The translations under genes were made by a program, and so were the position numbers. A stretch of DNA of 64,000 nt from assembly GCA_036785705.1 (NCBI GenBank), contig JAWUZG010000029.1, positions 17,065,501 through 17,129,500 of the forward strand. The letters run 5' to 3'. This DNA is from Acanthornis magna (taxonomy: Eukaryota > Chordata > Aves > Passeriformes > Acanthizidae). Of this stretch, positions 35,488 through 47,569 are shown piece after piece. Numbering within the stretch: position 1 is the first letter of the stretch; every line of letters begins with the position of its first letter. The notes under the pieces are model-generated. The model ran no database searches. It was not told where the DNA came from and saw nothing but the letters and a program-made list of their open reading frames with translations.

Positions 35488-37113
35488 GTAAGGGTTGGTC
35501 AAAGAATCAAGCTCTGTCTCAACATTTCTCATAAGAAACCACAGGTACAGGACTTAAGCAAATAATGCTGTGCCTGCTAAAGCTGGTACAGAACGACTGC
35601 TCTATGCCTGCTAATGCTGGTATAGAACGAAGGCTTTGCACCTGTCTCCAAGTCCCTACTATTGTGAAAGATCCATGGAGCACAACGAGACCACAGACCA
35701 TAGACTCCCTGCCTCCAAAGCTGACCACACCTCAGACACTCGTCTCTTGGCATGCGTGGCCTGCCAGGTAGAGTGTGGCATATCTCCACAAGAATTAAGG
35801 GGGAGCAAAGGCTAGTAGCAAGGAGGGACCAGGTGTATGGACTAACATAAAAGGCAGCTCTGGAACAGCCAAATTCTGAAGATCTTCCCCACTGTGAGAT
35901 CACATCGATTGAAGACAGAGTCAGAGGAACACCTTCTGGACCAGGACCCCCAGAAACGCCAGACATTTGTGGACCCGTGGTGGTAGCTATAAACCCCCTT
36001 TTTTTTCCCTTTCCTCCCTATCTTTTCCTTTATTCTCTCTCTCTTTCTATCGCAAGCCGCTTTACAGGCTGTCTTGGTTTGATAGACAGGTGTCTGCTAA
36101 GGAAGGTGGGAACCTTCCTTAGAACAGAGGATGTGAACCCCCTTCCCTCCAAATTATTATAACTTTGGAATCAAGGGCTCTCAGGCAAAGATATGGGAAA
36201 AGGAATAAGAGCTCTTTACTAGTATCTATAATGAAGTAAACAATCAGTAACAACAGCAAACAAAACCAAAAACTCGGTGGCAAATGTCCTTGGGCTGCCA
36301 GGCACTTTCCGTTTGGTGCAGTCACAGTCACAGCCAGCAGGGGCACTGTCCTGCTCCCAGCCGAGTGGGGCAGGTGTGATGGCTGCCACGCAGCTGCAGG
36401 GGACACTGTGGTGCAAGGTCAGGTTGGTCTCACAAGGATAATGGCAGGTGGCTGGGCAGAGATGGAGTGCAGCAGGACGTGCTGGGCAGGGAGCTCCGAG
36501 CAGGGAGATAGAGCAGCAGGGTGGGCTCACCCAAGCTAGTCAGCAATGAAAAGGTGGCAGGAACTCCGCAGTTGTGGCAGGCAGGGTCGCGCAGTGGCAG
36601 CAGCTGGATCCCGTTCCGCTGCAAGTGCAGCTGGGAAATGCACCCTCCTGGAGGGGAAAAGAGGGTTGGAGTCCCATGCCCTTCTTTCCCCAAGCGAAAA
36701 CTCACCCACCATTTAGAGAAAAACCAGTGCAAAGCCAGGCTTTTTCCACAGTTCCAGCCAAAAAGCAGACAGCAGCTTTTTCTACTGTTCTCTCTTCCAA
36801 ATCCCCTGAGTGAATGTCTGTTATCAATCCCTAGATCTCTTGTTCCCATGCTTCACCTAGCCAAAATCTTAGTCTCTTTTGTAAGAGTAGATGGCCCTTA
36901 AGTTTCCAGTCGTTAGTTCCCCAGCAACAGAATGAGAAAAAATTCCACCCTCTCCCAACCTTCAACACAGGCACAATTAATAAAGTTCCTGTTAGGATTG
37001 AAATTTAACTCCCTTGACTTATTGAATTATTTTGCTTTACTTCCTTCTTTTTTGCACTCCAAGATCATAGCTGAAATGAACCATCACGTGTCCACTTATG
37101 AGTGGACCTGTTT
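35488..37113 (+). mobile_element. Family T LTR, first copy (split by A LTR)
   Basis: It is homologous to 37,967-39,237: TGTCTCAAC, CTCCAAGTCCCTACTATTGT, TATAAACCCCYTTTT and AACCATCACGTGTCCACTTA occur in the same order in both copies. Left and right limits are set by where the two copies and the protease frame diverge, so they are good to about 10 bp. The inner A LTR (36,070-36,967) is a later insertion. AATTAATAAAGTTCCTG is the likely polyadenylation signal. No clean TSD was found. Confidence 0.75.
36070..36967 (+). mobile_element. Family A solo LTR inside T LTR
   Basis: From TGTCTTGGTTTGATAGACAGG to CCAACCTTCAACA. The 5-bp TSD CAGGC at 36,065-36,069 and 36,968-36,972 is perfect. The second T copy keeps the empty site (TTTACGGGCACAATTAATG near 39,103). 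Confidence 0.95.
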
Positions 37114-37406
37114 CTATTGCTGGGATGACAGGGGATCGCAGCAGTTGAACCAGCTGGAAGCTCAGGTGAGCCTGACTGGAAAAGAATGCAAGGAACACCC
37201 TATTGTGACAGGTTCAGAGGCTCCGTGTATCCTGGGCATAGACTGCCTCTGGAGTGGGTATTTCAAAGACCCAAAAGGACTCAGTTGCACTTTTGGAATA
37301 GCTGCTGTGGAGGCAGAGGGCATTAGGCAATTGAACACTTTGCCTGGACTGTCAGAAAATCCTTCTGCAGTAGGACTCCTGAGAGTGGAAGACCAAGTAC
37401 TGATCC
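37114..37406 (+). pseudogene. pro: ERV protease, C-terminal part
   Basis: The frame resumes with GSQQLNQLEAQVSLTG, then EAPCILGIDCLWSGYF and LPGLSENPSAVGLLRVED. These belong to the C-terminal half of an ERVL-type protease and the linker toward RT. Past 37,406 the sequence passes directly into a K LTR end, so RT, RNase H and integrase are deleted. Confidence 0.75.
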
Positions 37407-37531
37407 ACACTCATGAGTTTTCTCAGGATTTCTTTCTTTTACTCTTCTGATTCTCTCCCCCATTCCACTTGTAAGGGAGTGAACAAGTGGCTGTGTGGTG
37501 CTTAGTTGAAGGCTGGGGCTAAACCACAACA
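37407..37531 (+). mobile_element. Family K LTR, 3' end fragment
   Basis: It overlaps the end of the K LTR at 32,360-32,465 (GATTCTCTCCCCCATTCC, GTGCTTAGTTGAAGGCTGGG) and continues to the full terminus CTAAACCACAACA. It probably represents the 3' LTR of a provirus whose pol was deleted. Confidence 0.75.
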
Positions 37532-37966
37532 TCAGAGACAGAAATGGAAAGTTCCCTAAGACAAGCATGGCCTTTACATTGTCAAAATTCCTCTAATTCC
37601 ACTGTTCCTATAATAAGTGTCATTATTATTGAGATATTTTAAATACTGACCTGAACTTTGTTTTGAGAATACCTGTGTGAATGTAATTCCCACCAAGAAG
37701 TAAGACCTGAATCTCCATGACCCACTTATCCAAGATGTGTAACTACCCTGGCTCACAATCTGAGACCAGCAGACACAAACTCGTGTGGGTTGTTTTGGAG
37801 AAAGAACTCAACACAATTCACATATCAAAAATGGAACGAAGTTCACATATAAAAAAATCCCACTCTGGCCCTTCTCTTATCTCTATCCATTACCTCTGTT
37901 ATTCTTTCCTTTTGATACCCTCAAAAAACAAGTCTAACCAAAGAAATTTCCCTTCAAAGAGACCGT
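37532..37966. other. Spacer
   Basis: Unique sequence, nothing recognised. Confidence 0.4.
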
Positions 37967-39237
37967 AAGGGTCAGCCCTTACAGTCAAAGGAATGATTTC
38001 TGTCTCAACGTCTTTCATCAGGTGCTAAGCCTCAGAAACCAGAGATGCAGGCCTTACAAAAATGGGCAAAGCTGGTACATTAAGAATGCCTTTACCTGCC
38101 ACAGCTGGTACAGAATGAATGCTTTGTACTTGCCACATCTGGTACAGAACAAATGCTTTGTACCTTTCTCCAAGTCCCTACTATTGTGGAAGATCCATGA
38201 TCCATAGACTCCATGCTACCCACTCTTGTGAAAGATCCATGAAGCAAAACAAGAAAATTAATGATGAGACTTACCACAGACCCAAACCCCAACAAAACAT
38301 GTGCAAAGATCGATTTATCTAAAGTTCAAGGTGACGAGGACTGCTGGCCTTCCTCAAAGACCCCAAGTCAACCACCGCCTGTAGGAGGAGCACATGTGCA
38401 AGGGGATCTGACTCCAAAGCCAACCTACACCTTAGACACTCCTCTCTTGGCACGTGTGGTTCTGCCAGGTGGAGTTTGGCATATCTCCACAGGATTAAGG
38501 TGGAGCAAAGGCAGGTCACAAGGGGGAACCAGGTGTATTCACTAGCATAAAAGACAGCTCTGGAACAGCTGAATTTTGAAGATCTTCCCTGTTGTTGAGA
38601 CGGACACGACACGTAAAAACTCACCACAAGAGCTTCTGGTCAAAGAAAGGAACTACTCTTTATTTTCTGAGGTCTCTTTTATAATATTTCTGACATTCAT
38701 ATCACACATCCACTGGCTCTCAATTCACCACCCCACAATGTCATTGGCCACCTATAGTTAGAACAACATCTTGCAATAACACTACCTGTGGGAAGTTAGA
38801 TATCACTGGTTTTGGATTCCTGCTTGTTTTGAGCTAGAATCAATGCCTGTGAACCAAGGCAAACAAGCCTACTACTGCAAGGTAGTTCTCATAACATGCC
38901 TACAGTTCCCACACTTCCTCACTGTGAGACCACATCGATTGAAGACAGAGGCAGAGGAGCACCTTCTGGACCAGGACCCCCAGAGATGCCGGACATCTGT
39001 GGACCCATGGTGGTAGCTATAAACCCCTTTTTCTTCCCTTTCCTCCCCATCTTTTCCTTTCTCCTCTCCCTCTCTCTCTCTCTTTCTGTTGCAAGCCGCT
39101 TTACGGGCACAATTAATGAAGTTCCTGTTTGGATTGAAATTTAACTCCCTTGATTTGTTGAATTATCTGCTTTACTTTCTTTTTGCACTCCAAGATCACA
39201 GCTGAAACGAACCATCACGTGTCCACTTACGAGTGGA
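37967..39237 (+). mobile_element. Family T LTR, second copy (split by O LTR)
   Basis: Same content and order as the copy at 35,488, plus extra units of a short internal repeat (GCTGGTACAGAAYGAATGCT-like, 38,100-38,165). It is interrupted by the O LTR at 38,590-38,913. The flanks are not homologous to those of the first copy. The outer borders are approximate. Confidence 0.75.
38590..38913 (-). mobile_element. Family O short solo LTR inside T LTR
   Basis: On the minus strand it starts TGTGGGAACTGTAGG and ends CGTCTCAACAACA. ATTATAAAAGAGACC is followed by GAAAATAAAGAGTAG, a compact TATA plus polyadenylation arrangement. The 6-bp TSD is CTTCCC (38,584-38,589) and CTTCCT (38,914-38,919). The first T copy has the empty site CTTCCCCACTGTG near 35,895. 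This is typical of class II LTRs. Confidence 0.88.
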
Positions 39238-39397
39238 CTGCGACAGAGGCCAATGATAAAAGGCTTCAGAAAACATGTCATTTTGCTCTGTTATTCAGCT
39301 GCAGGAACACCCAATTTCCTGCTCTGCCATCCAGTAATGGGGAAAATGTTGCTCTTTCGTCCCAAGCCAAAAATGTGGGAGGTTGAGAAAGGATGGA

Positions 39398-39898
39398 TGT
39401 GGAGAGCTGTGTGCCCTTGACTCAAGCCCTCTGCACTCCCTTGGAGAAAAGCCTGAGGGCAAAAGGACTCAGAGATAAGAAACCTACCTCTAGGTCATGG
39501 TGACCACCCAGTGTACCCTACTTCTCTATGGTAATACCTTGCACCCAACTGGCCAACCGACTCCCACCCCACCCCCTGCCTTCCCCATAAAAGACCCCCA
39601 GCCTCGGCCTTTGGGTAGGGTGCAACTGTCATCCCTGGCCTCCCTTCACAAGAGCTGCTGGACAATAAAGGTTATCTTGTGGAACTGCCATACGACACCC
39701 CTCGTCTCTCTGTCCTCCTCTCTCTGTCCCCGAGTTAGCCTCGGGTGATTTCGCAAGAGCTGAAATCACAAGACCTGAAATCACCTATTGCTTAGGGGAT
39801 TGCTGAGGCCTTTGGAAAAGCCATTCCCTGAGGGGACACTTCTTCCTGGAAGGCTACAACACACCGGGATACCCTGGTGTCCCCCCTCCAAAACAACA
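39398..39898 (+). mobile_element. Family S solo LTR
   Basis: From TGTGGAGAGCTGTGTGCC to CCTCCAAAACAACA. CCCCATAAAAGACC (about 39,583) and GGACAATAAAGGTT (about 39,662) form the promoter and polyadenylation pair. The flanks GATGGA (39,392-39,397) and GATAGA (39,899-39,904) are a 6-bp TSD with one change. Confidence 0.85.
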
Positions 39899-39904
39899 GA
39901 TAGA

Positions 39905-42900
39905 CAAATGTGGCAGACTTAACAGCTTCACTATATCTGGGAAACCTAATGAAAAGACATGTGTTTTATAATCTTAGTATATGTGCCTGAAAAAATTGGG
40001 AAGAAAAGGGGGTTAGGCTAAATTGTTGAAACTGCTCCCCTATAGTTATATCTCCCATCACGAATAAAACCCCATCCTGAAAGTAAGTAACCTAAGAGTC
40101 ATCTTTTGCCAGAAGCCACCACAGTAGAAGGGCATACCTCTGCATAAATGCAGATCTGAATGAGAATTGTTCAGGTTTTGTGTTTGTTCTTTAATCAGCT
40201 CAGCTACTGATGAAAATTAGTAACATGTACTTAAAACTCACTTTTTTATAGTGATGAAGACAGTAGCCAAGACTCTGGTGGCACCTTGTAAAGAAAAAGA
40301 AGTTAAAAAAAAGCCCAAACATGCTACATAACTACTGGATTTCCAAACCCACAGCTATACAATTGACAGCTAATGCCTGCAAAATTCCATTTTTTAAAAA
40401 TGCTCTCTGGGGCCAATTTAATATTTTCCAGGCCCATCCCCCTCCCATCTCTGCTTGCTAAAAAATAACAGTGAAATACCAGGAAATGGCTCTCAGCTGC
40501 AGTGATGTTTTCATTTGTCCAGTGTCTGAGCTTTTGAACTGTTACACATCCCCTCTATCTCAGCCAAATGCTTTGGTCATTTCAGGAGCAGGCAGGTGAC
40601 TTGAGCTTGATCTCTGCCAGACTTCTGTTACTCACAAAAAGACTTGTTTCTAAAGGGTGCCTTCAGAAAAAAATCAGAACAACAACACATGAACTGAGGA
40701 CAGTTCATATAAGCTACTTCCTCCAAGTATGCAATTAACTTTCCCCTTGCAAGGCTGTCTTCCCACTCTTAAATGTATCATCGAAACAACCCTTTCTTCT
40801 AAGCCTATAATCAAAAACACTCTTTTCAAACACATTTGTTTACTTATACCAAAGGAAAATCTGTTTTGATACTGTTTACCCTGTTATTTTTAAAGAAAAA
40901 ATATTTTGTTCTACTCAAAGCTGTTTAGTTTTTATGGTCACCCATAAGTTGTTATCATCCATAGGTTATAAGATATTCAGATATAGCTAATTAGCACAGG
41001 TAATTGTGTCTTGTAAATGTATGAGGATAAATACATGAGGATAGATAGAAAAATGATATTTCAAAGTAAAACAAAAGTAGGTTTTGGAGTTTTAATGCAG
41101 TTTGGGGTGCGAAGTATCTTAACTATACTGTAGGCCTCAAACTGCAAATGCTTACACAAGTGCATAATTCTCCTCTTGGAAGTAGGTTCAAGTGTGAGCC
41201 ATCTGATAATTTGACTTGTGTGTGTATTCATGTGTCTTTTGCAACACTGACAGGAGGCTCCTTGATGTGGACAGTAGAAAAGCCACAAAAAAAGGGGTGT
41301 GATTATCTTTGAGGGCTATAACCTTAACCTTTGAAAGTTACTACTTCAGTTACCCTGAAGTATAGCAAGTGTTACTCTGTGTTACTCTTGTCTGCCACCG
41401 ATGCCTTCTCCAGAGCCACAATTAAAGAGTCTAGGAGAGCCCTTGCTATCACATTTTGCCATGTTAAAGTGAATCCCAGTCTGATGCCAAGTTTTCATCT
41501 CTGTATTTCACTTCCTTGGTAAAAGAGATGGACAAAAGACAGCCTGTTCTCTGCCAGACCAAAGGGTGCACACTCATCACATTGGTCGTCTGGTTTTGGG
41601 GCCTTGAGCCACACAACATTATCTGCACAAAATAACTACTTTTTATGTGAACGCATGTGTTCTGGTTCAAGTGATAGAACTTGCTCCTCCAGTTTTACAT
41701 TTGTCTTTTCCATCTTTTTGGTTTTGCATCTAAGTCTCTTCAACTCATGAAAACCAATGTGGTTGTATTGTCTATTCCTATAACCCATATGCTCCTGAAT
41801 TCTCCCAGATTGCTTGCTTGTTAAATGCAAGGTCAAAAACCTTCCACTGCAGACACTAAAACTCAAAATCATTTGACATAAGGAGAGACTATAGCTGGCT
41901 AGATTAGAGATGCATACACTGAGCTGAAAGCAGACCATATATTTTAGTTGCTTCAACTTTAATAAATTCCTAGTGCAGGTAATATGTCAAAATAAGATTT
42001 TCAGAAAAATTAGGAAAATAAATGGCGGTATGCTTTGAAGTTGTGTAAAAAATCTCCCCACCCTCATTCCCCCACAATCCTAGTACTTCAAAAGTCTCAG
42101 AACTGATCTGGCTGTGCAGCTGCAGCCTGGAGCATTTATACATGGTTACTAAAACAGCCATGTGAGCATTCCTTTAGTCATGTGATTTCCAACTATCCCA
42201 TTTCAGTTTCTAGTACATATTCAAATTTCCGCTTGACAAAAATGAAGTCATTATTTCCTCTGCTTGGACACTGACAAATAGTGAAATGTTCAGGCCTTTT
42301 GAACATGTTAAAAATAGATGAATAAACAATCAGGCTAAGTGAAGAATGAGTTTCCTACCTCATACAGGCTATTCATAATTTCTAAATTCACCTGACCCCC
42401 AAATAAAACCCTACCATGCTCAACCATCTCCATTAAAACCCACATGTTTTATTATATACATGTCGTAGACAAGTCTCAAAATATGGAGGTTTTTTTCAGC
42501 AGAAACAGACACTGCCTTTTAATTTTGATTTTTTAATATCCAATGGTAAAGTCAATGAAAGTGAAAAGTCTCTCCAAAAATAAAAAGCTAAAAAGCTGAA
42601 CTAAAAAGTTTGAAGTCAAAACTGTAGTTCTGAAATCAAAAATCCAACTAAAATTACCTAATTTTAGTAAGCATTTAAACAAACATAACAATGTGTCCTC
42701 ACACAGCAGAACTTTGCCCAAGTTCTATCTTCTTACATCGTAAAGAATGTTGTGTTAAAGTTTTCAGGGTAAAAATGCTGACTACAAATAATTCATTATA
42801 GGGAAACTAAATTTTAGCCAAAATAATTAAGGTTTTGAAAGATTTAAAGTTTCATTTGCCCCAGCTGGTCTAAGACATGAAGATAAATTTTGTTGAATGC

Positions 42901-44329
42901 CAATGCAATCTGAGAAGAAATAGTTGCAAGTGTTCATACAAATTCCTTAATGCATCTAATTTTAGTCTGGTAAGCTTCACATTAGGGAGCTATATGCTGC
43001 ATCTCTTGCTACCCAAAAAGCTTACTGAAATTTTCCTGCAATGATGAATGTCCAGATTCTCAGAATGTTTAGGTAACTGAGAGTGCAAACCCTGAGCAGC
43101 ATATGGAAGTGAGTTTGTGTTCCGATGTCATCAAAGATAGATTGGGGTCAACCACCCAAGATTTATGTTTATTTCAATGGTAATACAGATGATGTCTTTT
43201 CCTGTATGCCTGTATTTAAACAAAGCAAAAAGAATTGAAGAAGATAATGAAGCCTCTGTAGAAAATAGCCTTACTGCATCTCTTCTCAAAGAACCTTCTG
43301 GGAACATCTTTTGACAGCAGTATAACAACTATAGTGAACAAAAAGATTAATTGTGAAGGATTAAAATAAAGTATTTAAATTTTCTATTTCCTTTCCAAGA
43401 GTTGACCAATCCTGTTTTATTAGTAGCCATAAGTAGACACTTGTAAAAATTGCACTACTAAGGAAGGCTTGATCTTCTGAAAACTTGACCACTTCTTAAG
43501 ATGTCTAGTTTTAATTATGCCTGTACAGTCTTATGTTTAAAGTATGCCTTTTATTATGAACCTGTACAGTCTCAATTAATTTTTTGTAAGTTGGCATAAT
43601 ACTGCAGTATCTTTCACACAGTATATATAGTTAAATTGAATTAATCAGTGTTTTTGCAACATTTTGAAAACTCCAAATTAAAAAACAATCCATAAAAATA
43701 AGGATTAGTTGTTCTTGTAAATCCATTAAGATGCATCCTTTTGGATCTGAAAGTAGTTTTGAAATCTGTGTGGCCCAAGTGAGGTGGAGAGGGGATAAGT
43801 GGAAGGAGGTTCAAAGGGGATTTTTTTGGATAGTTTCTTATTTCTTAGGACAGTTCTCCTACCATTAATGTGTGTAAACATTAGAGTATATACTTACGAA
43901 CTAAAACTTTTGTGAACACATCAAACAGAAGAGGATGCTAGCTAGCATACTGTTCAGTACTGTTCAGGATTCTAGTTTGCATGCACACCTTAGGAGGCTG
44001 AAAAATCACAATTCCTGCTATTTTCTATGTCTGCAGTTTCCATTTGGCAGAGGAGGGAACATCCATTTTTAAGCACATACATAGCTGATGACAAAGAAGA
44101 ATAATAATTCATTTTGCATATCCCTAGTGCACGACAACAAGGAATAAATGGATCTAAACAGCAGCAGTGTAATAAAAGTCAGTTATTACAAAAATTTTCT
44201 ACTGATAAAATTACCCTAGACTGGACTAGATTGGCAAGCAAAGGTAGGCTGGACTCTAATGGAAGTCTTTAGAAATACATCATATCAACATCTGCCAGAA
44301 GCAGGACACAGGTATTTCTGCTTGGAGAC
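39905..44329. other. ERV-free unique DNA
   Basis: AT-rich, intron-like. Apart from one possible coiled-coil exon (41,637-41,859) I see no gene or repeat. Confidence 0.5.
41637..41859 (-). CDS. Possible exon with coiled-coil peptide
   Basis: On the minus strand a fair acceptor (GTTTTAGTGTCTGCAG) opens a frame that includes ELKRLRCKTKKMEKTNVKLE. This is Lys/Glu-rich with hydrophobic residues at heptad-like spacing, and the frame ends in TAG at 41,637. Coiled-coil families of the ANKRD26 type have such segments, but the match is too short to name. It may be a pseudogene exon or chance. Confidence 0.25.
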
Positions 44330-44936
44330 TGTCCTGGAGTGACAGCATGAAACCACTTTATTCCTTAACTGTTTGCTTAATGCCTAGGGTGGCTGCACCT
44401 TTAAGATGAACCCGGGGCGCGGGGCCCAAGCCAGTGGCAATTCAATGGAACAGCATGTGCAGGAGCCGGAAATAATGGCTGAGGGTCCAACGGCTGGAGG
44501 GAGCCTGAGGAGGACCCTGCAGCACTGCTCTTCTGCCCTACTCTCCCCTAAGTGCTCAGAAAAAAGGGTTCTGCTAGTTTGTTTTTTTTTTTTCTCCCTG
44601 GTCTCGCTATCCCACTCCCCTCCCCTCCAGCCCAGGGAGCCCATGGAGTGGCCTCAGCAGGCCCTGGTGCCATCTCAGGGAAACCCGCAGCCCCTAGCAA
44701 GCACCCTTTTCCTTCTCTCCTCTTTGTTTTTTTCTTTCCTGGTTGTGCTTTGTGTTAACTGGTGGTTTGGTTTGTTGTGTTAATAAATAGTTCAGGGTTT
44801 TTTTGTCACTTTCACTTGCTGCTGTTGATTCATTTTGTTGTGGAGGGAAGAGGGGATGTTCTTTCTTCCTCTCAGGAAGAGATGCCTTACCCCGGTGTGC
44901 CTCCTCCTAAAAATCTTTGTCTCTAAAACTGGGACA
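44330..44936 (+). mobile_element. Family L 5' LTR of a truncated ERV
   Basis: From TGTCCTGGAGTGACAG to CTCTAAAACTGGGACA, closely similar to the LTR at 15,363. TTAATAAATAGTTCAGGG is the polyadenylation signal. A primer-like TCGGTGCCCAATGTAAGT (44,943-44,960) and the leader ORF follow. Homology to the other L provirus stops near 45,520, where inverted env of provirus N begins. Confidence 0.88.
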
Positions 44937-44958
44937 AAGAATTCGGTGCCCAATGTAA

Positions 44959-45567
44959 GTGGCACGTGAAAGTGAGAAAAAATCCCATTCGGTATTAAAG
45001 AAAAAGCAACAGGAATTCACCATGCTGTTGGATTCAGTAATTTTTTTCTGTAACCTGGCCATAGGTTTATGTCCACAGCTATTGGCAGTTGGGTCCCTGG
45101 CTTATACCTTTTACAAGTCAGGAATTAGAATCAGGACCACCATCTTAATATGCCTGATGTTACTGATTTTTCAGAGTTTGATGGAAGTGATGGAAATGAT
45201 CGAGGAAGTGCATGATATGTCAGTTTCCCATTCTGGCCTGGGTAACTTGCTTTTGGAATGTATCAGCAATTACACACGGTTTGTTAGGGGAGAATCAGGG
45301 GATGATAGCTCCCAGCTCTTCATCTCATTCTTCCCCTTCAGGTCTGGCCCATCACCTTTCCAAAATGTTCAATTCCCTCTGGATATTAAAGATATCATCT
45401 TTTTGTCATGCTGTTTAGGAGGGTTCCTGTATATAGTTTCCAGCTTGTCCAAACTAAGGACTGAAATTTCCAGAAGGGTTGCACAGGTACCTGCCCCAGT
45501 TATGGAAAATCTTAAGTGGTGTGGTATTTTCATTATCTACTTTTATAAAAATACAAACAGTGCTTAA
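44959..45567 (+). CDS. Intact leader ORF, predicted multi-pass membrane protein
   Basis: A 202-codon frame starts at ATG 44,959, right after the primer-site region and where gag would normally follow. Hydrophobic segments lie at about residues 22-51, 61-75 and 146-163. The last is followed by a basic stretch (SKLRTEISRR). A polar loop in between carries HSGLGNLLLECISNYTRF and GDDSSQLFISFFPF. The loop and the flanking FQNVQFPLDIKD are conserved in a second provirus at 33,517-33,795. The last 15 or so codons probably run past the junction with provirus N and are not original. I do not recognise a named family. Function unknown; membrane location is inferred from hydrophobicity alone. Confidence 0.6.
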   Translation: MARESEKKSHSVLKKKQQEFTMLLDSVIFFCNLAIGLCPQLLAVGSLAYTFYKSGIRIRTTILICLMLLIFQSLMEVMEMIEEVHDMSVSHSGLGNLLLECISNYTRFVRGESGDDSSQLFISFFPFRSGPSPFQNVQFPLDIKDIIFLSCCLGGFLYIVSSLSKLRTEISRRVAQVPAPVMENLKWCGIFIIYFYKNTNSA

Positions 45568-47569
45568 ACACACACATCCCTGGCCAACATATACAAGTAC
45601 TGTCCTTTGGTTATTGTCTGGATAAACTTCAAAGTGGCAAATGCCTTGCTCAGCACCCAGACAAATATCTTTGGCATCAATTGTATTGCTCTCACAAATA
45701 AACTTTTGCTGTTCTCATGTAATACAGAATTCCACATTTACGGTCTGCCATTTCTTGTTGACAATCCAGGCTCATACCCTATATTCAAAGGGGTAAAGCA
45801 CTACTCTGTCATGGTTCAATCTTAAAGCAATAATAGGGTGAATTACATAAATTGTGGCATTATGTATGGTAAGCACAAAAGCTGTAGCCATGTGGGTAAT
45901 TGGATCATAAGTAAAATTTACTAAGGTCCACCAAGATTGGAGCTTCTTTTCTAGCTCAGTGGCATTATCCCAAACAGCCTTTTGAATTTCAATAGGAAAA
46001 ATACCTTCATTTCCTTCTCTCATAATTAAGAAGGCTGCTGATTGCATCCATAATTGTGCTTGGATGTAGCTAAGAGCTAAGGATACATTATCCTGGACCA
46101 TACCAAGTGTGTTTATTATTAATTTATGGTCCTGGTTGTGGGCCTTTGCAAAATCTGGGAGTACGTTCAAAACCTGCCACTGGCCATTTCTTAAAACTAA
46201 AAAAAACTTGCAAAAGCTGTTTCAGTTTTGTCAAATCTCTTATTGCAGTAGCCAATTTATTCATTAATATTTCTAAGTCAATCCCATTTAAGACTCCTAA
46301 TCTTGTTCCTAACATTCCAGTTAAATTTCTTCATATTCTGCCTCTGAAAGGCACTTGCTTCTGTAACCATGTTGTCCAGCCCTCAAAAAATGTCTTTAGA
46401 AGGGGAAAGCAGGCTGGCTGAATTTTTAAAATATTAATTTGCATCAATAATTTAACATGCTTAAGGGACCACTCTGAGTTAAACAACAATTGTTGTTGGC
46501 CCATATTCCTTACTACATAAGGGCCAATTTCATAAACCCTGTGTTCCAGTTTATGTGGTGTTGTTTGGGTTTGGTCTTGAGTGGTGGCATAGGTTGTGAC
46601 AGGCTCAGCTATGGCATTTATTTTAAATTTAAATGAAAGCCCATTAATATCATGGGCCCAAAGACAAACCACTTCAACAGTCTGAACTAATGTAAAATTA
46701 TACCAACAATCTAATTCATTTGTGTAAATACAAATCTCTTTATGCTTGTTTATAGGAGCAGTCGAAACACTAATTTGAGTCACTTTTTCATGGGTAGTTC
46801 CATTAATCATTCAACATCCTATTTTAATTTCTTCTCCTGCAGTCCCCTGAAGTTGCCACATCTCTTGGTTTTTCCCATAATTGCTTTGCATGCACTTGAT
46901 TTTTGTGCATAACTACAGTTAATAAATTTAAACCCTTTATATCAAAATACTTCCCCATGGATCTAGCAACCCGAATAAAAGCTTGGGACCAAGGCCACTC
47001 AGTATTGTTTTGGCCTTCAACCTGAGTTGCTCAGGTTGTTGAAGTTTGAACCGTGGTGGTTGTGTATCTTGCTGAAACTCGAAGCAAAACTTCAAATTTC
47101 CAAATAACTGGATGACACAAATAACACGAAACTGCTTGTGTATCATTCGGTGTTAAATTAAACCAACACACTGGGCTAGGGTCATTATCCAAATAACAAC
47201 TGCGTGTTTGTCTATTTCCCTCGTCATCATCGTCTGCTATGGTTATTCAAGTTGGTCTCTTATAATTCCCATTGTCAATTATTTGACATCCTACACTGGT
47301 GGGTCCTCTGGTACCATTAAGAAAATAATATGGCGGGTAACATCCTGGAAGATTTTGAGTATACCATTCATCTTTTTTATACAAGTGTTGATTTCGTATA
47401 ACTACAACTTCTACAAAAATACCTGCTGGTGCATCTATAGCAACATTCCCATGTGTTTTTTGCATAACCATTCCTTGAGAGTAAAAAGCTTCTTCTCCTT
47501 TGATAGCCTTACATTCTGAAATTACAAACACGACTACAAAATAATAATTTTTCTCCCTGTTGAACTCAT
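45520..47569 (-). pseudogene. env: Provirus N env
   Basis: The envelope frame would open at ATG 47,569, overlapping the pol stop (ATGA), which is the usual retroviral arrangement. A TAG falls in the hydrophobic leader. Later pieces are open for up to 160 codons: 47,247-47,531, 46,331-46,810, 46,124-46,315 and 45,772-46,170. They carry several Asn-glycosylation motifs (NFTL, NGTT, NATI), scattered Cys, and a helix-like MLGTRLGVLNGIDLEIL (near 46,310). Adjacent frames overlap, which shows frameshifts. The C-terminal end is lost at the 45,520 junction. I did not find a clear disulphide motif to classify it further. Confidence 0.75.
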
